Shown here: positions 5,559-7,785 of the stretch, in pieces | How the letters are laid out: every line of letters begins with the position of its first letter | How positions within the stretch are numbered: the stretch's first letter is position 1 | From: Opitutaceae bacterium | GTDB taxonomy: Bacteria > Verrucomicrobiota > Verrucomicrobiia > Opitutales > Opitutaceae | DNA: 7,785 nt | NCBI GenBank assembly: GCA_020847775.1 | Contig: JADLBI010000017.1 | Location: 1 to 7,785 of the forward strand | Direction of reading: 5' to 3' | The notes under the pieces: generated by a model | What the model saw: the letters and a program-made list of their open reading frames with translations, nothing else | Told to the model about the DNA's origin: nothing | The model's database searches: none | Translations under genes and position numbers: made by a program

Positions 5559-7785
5559 CTTGCCCGCGCATTCACCGCACGGATCAACGCCGCCTCCAAC
5601 TCCTCGCGTTTGATCGGTTTGCTGATGTAATCATCCATGCCGGCGGCAAGGCACGCTTCACGGTCGCCCTGCATCGCGTTGGCGGTGAGTGCGATGATCC
5701 AAGGGCGGGCGGACGCGGCCGGATGTTGCCGCAAAATCATTCTAGTGGCCTCCAGCCCGTCCATCTCGGGCATTTGCACATCCATGAGCACGATGTCGTA
5801 ATCGCGCCGGCGCAGCGCGGCGAGCACTTCCAACCCATTGGCCGCGATGTCCACCTGGTAGCCGAGCTTCTTCAGCATCATGCACGCCACCTTTTGGTTC
5901 ACCACATTGTCCTCGGCCAGCAGAATGACCTCGGCCTGCGCAGGGGCGCCATCTACTTCCTCGGCCACCGGTTGCGCCAACGGATCGTCTGCCACCGTAT
6001 TTTTGAGCAGCTGCCCGAATACCGCAAGAATGCGCGCGGGCTTGGCCGGCTTGGTCAGGGCGGCGGCAAATACATCTTTTCCGGCGCGGGCCTCGCGCTG
6101 GCCCAGCGACGAAAGTAACACGAGGGGCAGATCCGCGCATCCGGGCATCGCCTTGATGCGCCGCGCCAGGGTCTCTCCGTCCATGTCCGGCATGTGCATG
6201 TCGAGCACCGCGATGGAAAAATTTTCACCGCGCTCCAGTAGCGCGAGTGCCTCCAGTCCGGAGGCGGTGGAAACGGCCGTCATACGCCATTTCTCCGCCA
6301 GCAGCGACAGGATGCGCCGATTGGTCTGATTATCGTCGACGATAAGTAGACGGTGTCCGGCGAGGTTAAATTGCGGTCCCGCCAAATAGTGCTGCGGTTT
6401 GCCAGGCACCGCTTCGGCCTGAATGGTGAAATGGAAAGTCGAACCCGCACCGACCACACTTTCGGCCCAGATGCGCCCGCCCATGAGCCCGACCAAGCGG
6501 CGCGCAATGGCCAAACCGAGCCCGGTGCCGCCGAAGCGCCTCGTGATGGTGGCGTCAACCTGGCTAAACGCCTCGAATAACCTAGACATGTCTTCCGCCG
6601 CTATTCCGATGCCGGTGTCGCGCACCGCGAATGCCAGCACCACGTCGGTGGCCTGATCTGCCGCAGTGACCGATAGCACGACTTCGCCGACATCGGTGAA
6701 CTTGATGGCGTTGCCCAAGAGATTGACTAAAATTTGGCGCAATCGCGTAGGGTCGCCCTTGACTAGGCCAGGCACCCCATCGGCCACCTCGTAGAGGAGA
6801 TCGAGGTTTTTCTCCACCGCCCGTGGGGCCATGAGGTCGAGGGCACCCTCCACGCAATCACGCAAGTTGAACTCTTGGGTTTCGAGGGTAAGCCGTCCGG
6901 ACTCGATTTTAGAAAAGTCCAAGATGTCGTTGATGATCGTCAGCAGTGAATCACCACTGCGATGGATTATTTCTGCAAATTCCCGTTGCTCTAGAGTAAG
7001 ATTAGTCTCGAGCAACAACGAGGCCATACCGATCACACCGTTCATCGGGGTGCGGATCTCGTGGCTCATCATAGCGAGGAAATAGCTCTTCGCCAGGTTG
7101 GCCTGCTCCGCACTTTCCTTGGCCGCGCGCAGTTCTTCGGCGCGTATTTTACGCTCGGTGATATCCTGCACCGTAGCCACTTCCTGATCCATGGTGCCAT
7201 CGGCACGGCGAAATCCTCGCGTAGTCAGCAGCACCCAGACCGTGCTGCCATCCCGGCGATGGTAGCGTTTTTCCAGTGAAAACTCGTCAATCTCAGCCCG
7301 ATCAAATCGCGCGCGCAGCTCGTTCTGCCTAGCCATATCGTCCGGATCGGAGATCGCCCGCACGACTGCGTGGTCATTCAGCTCCTCGCGCCGCAAGCCG
7401 CTGATGTGAAAAAATGAATCATTATGAAGATTATGGACCACGCCAGACGGTTCAAAGCGCACCCATGACACACCCACCGGCACTTGGTTGAAAATAAAAC
7501 GGAGCTGATTCTCCTTCTCGGCCAACTCCGCATCCGCCCGGCGTTGCTCGGTGATATCCGTGTGCAGGCCCATGTAACCCGAGAGGCGGCCTTGCTCGTC
7601 GCGCTGAGCCTGCACTTCCAAGCGAACCCAAAGTTTTCCGCCGTCCTTGCGATAGAACAGCACTTCGTCCTCGAACACCCGGTTATTCTCGCAGGCTTCG
7701 TCAATAGCGTCGCGAATATCCGCGCGCGTGTCCGGACCAAACAAGAAATCGCCCGGCCGTCGGCCAATAGACTCTCCAAGGCTGA
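5555..7785 (-). CDS. Hybrid sensor histidine kinase, PAS-PAS-HisKA-HATPase-REC-REC (5' end outside window)
   Basis: The gene reads leftwards from beyond the right edge, so the N-terminus and any membrane or sensor region upstream are missing; 743 codons are visible. The first domain is a PAS/PAC (7783 to about 7546) entered at IGRRPGDFLFGPDT, a block common in PAS domains of the LOV-like group and their non-photoactive relatives, ending GLHTDITEQ. A short coiled-coil-like linker leads to a second PAS (about 7510-7154, ending VQDITERK). Next come HisKA (about 7096-6896), with the phospho-accepting His at 7063-7061 in MMSHEIRTPMNGVIGM, and HATPase (about 6760-6410) with N box NLLGNAIKF, VRDTGIGI and GGTGLGLAI. 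Receiver 1 (about 6355-6005) has its phospho-Asp at 6202-6200 in VLDMHMPDMDG and Lys in LTKPAK. Receiver 2 (about 5932-5585) has its Asp at 5782-5780 in LMDVQMPEMDG and Lys in SKPIKRE. All catalytic residues look intact. No histidine-phosphotransfer domain follows, so a separate HPt protein would be needed for a full relay. Signal and output are unknown. Confidence 0.94.
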   Translation of the reverse strand, partial: SLGESIGRRPGDFLFGPDTRADIRDAIDEACENNRVFEDEVLFYRKDGGKLWVRLEVQAQRDEQGRLSGYMGLHTDITEQRRADAELAEKENQLRFIFNQVPVGVSWVRFEPSGVVHNLHNDSFFHISGLRREELNDHAVVRAISDPDDMARQNELRARFDRAEIDEFSLEKRYHRRDGSTVWVLLTTRGFRRADGTMDQEVATVQDITERKIRAEELRAAKESAEQANLAKSYFLAMMSHEIRTPMNGVIGMASLLLETNLTLEQREFAEIIHRSGDSLLTIINDILDFSKIESGRLTLETQEFNLRDCVEGALDLMAPRAVEKNLDLLYEVADGVPGLVKGDPTRLRQILVNLLGNAIKFTDVGEVVLSVTAADQATDVVLAFAVRDTGIGIAAEDMSRLFEAFSQVDATITRRFGGTGLGLAIARRLVGLMGGRIWAESVVGAGSTFHFTIQAEAVPGKPQHYLAGPQFNLAGHRLLIVDDNQTNRRILSLLAEKWRMTAVSTASGLEALALLERGENFSIAVLDMHMPDMDGETLARRIKAMPGCADLPLVLLSSLGQREARAGKDVFAAALTKPAKPARILAVFGQLLKNTVADDPLAQPVAEEVDGAPAQAEVILLAEDNVVNQKVACMMLKKLGYQVDIAANGLEVLAALRRRDYDIVLMDVQMPEMDGLEATRMILRQHPAASARPWIIALTANAMQGDREACLAAGMDDYISKPIKREELEAALIRAVNARAS

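Noticed and set aside
5438..6118. Plus-strand open frame across the end of hemA and into the kinase gene
   Set aside because: Out of frame with hemA and antisense to the second receiver domain of the kinase, with no family resemblance.

Overview
The window is about 7.8 kb of GC-rich bacterial chromosome with tightly packed genes on both strands. The gene families (a C5-pathway glutamyl-tRNA reductase coupled to a CcsA/HemX-type membrane protein, a phytanoyl-CoA-dioxygenase-like enzyme next to a cupin-AraC regulator, and a hybrid histidine kinase with PAS domains) would fit a Verrucomicrobia/Planctomycetes-type heterotroph. I favour Verrucomicrobia, perhaps Opitutae, but this is an inference from family composition and general sequence feel and no marker gene proves it. 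Use of HemA instead of ALA synthase argues against Alphaproteobacteria.

Layout, left to right: (1) 1-422, minus strand: the N-terminal 140 residues of an NAD(P)-dependent epimerase/dehydratase-like SDR protein that runs off the left edge. (2) A 93-bp divergent spacer. (3) 516-1475, plus strand: a complete aldo/keto reductase. (4) A perfect 17-bp inverted repeat at 1474-1510 that overlaps the reductase stop codon and lies between convergent genes. (5) 1527-2330, minus strand: a Fe(II)/2-oxoglutarate dioxygenase of the PhyH family. (6) A 248-bp non-coding gap carrying two nearly identical 25-bp perfect palindromes, centred 66 bp apart. (7) 2579-about 3523, minus strand: an AraC-family regulator with an N-terminal cupin-like sensor domain. 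(8) 3646-4479 and 4476-5558, plus strand: a CcsA/HemX-like membrane protein and hemA, translationally coupled through an ATGA overlap. (9) 5555-7785, minus strand: a large hybrid sensor kinase (PAS-PAS-HisKA-HATPase-REC-REC) that runs off the right edge. Its stop codon overlaps the hemA stop codon.

Functionally there are three blocks. The left block (epimerase-like protein, aldo/keto reductase, PhyH dioxygenase, AraC regulator) looks like a small catabolic or oxidoreductase neighbourhood of unknown substrate, with the AraC protein as the obvious candidate local regulator. The middle block is tetrapyrrole synthesis: HemA makes glutamate-1-semialdehyde for haem, and the upstream membrane protein belongs to the cytochrome c assembly/HemX superfamily. 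The right block is a signalling protein of unknown input.

I found no CRISPR array, insertion sequence, tRNA or rRNA, and no convincing wholly new system. The observations most worth a second look are the paired palindromes upstream of the dioxygenase, the REP-like palindrome at 1474-1510, and the short C-terminus of HemA.
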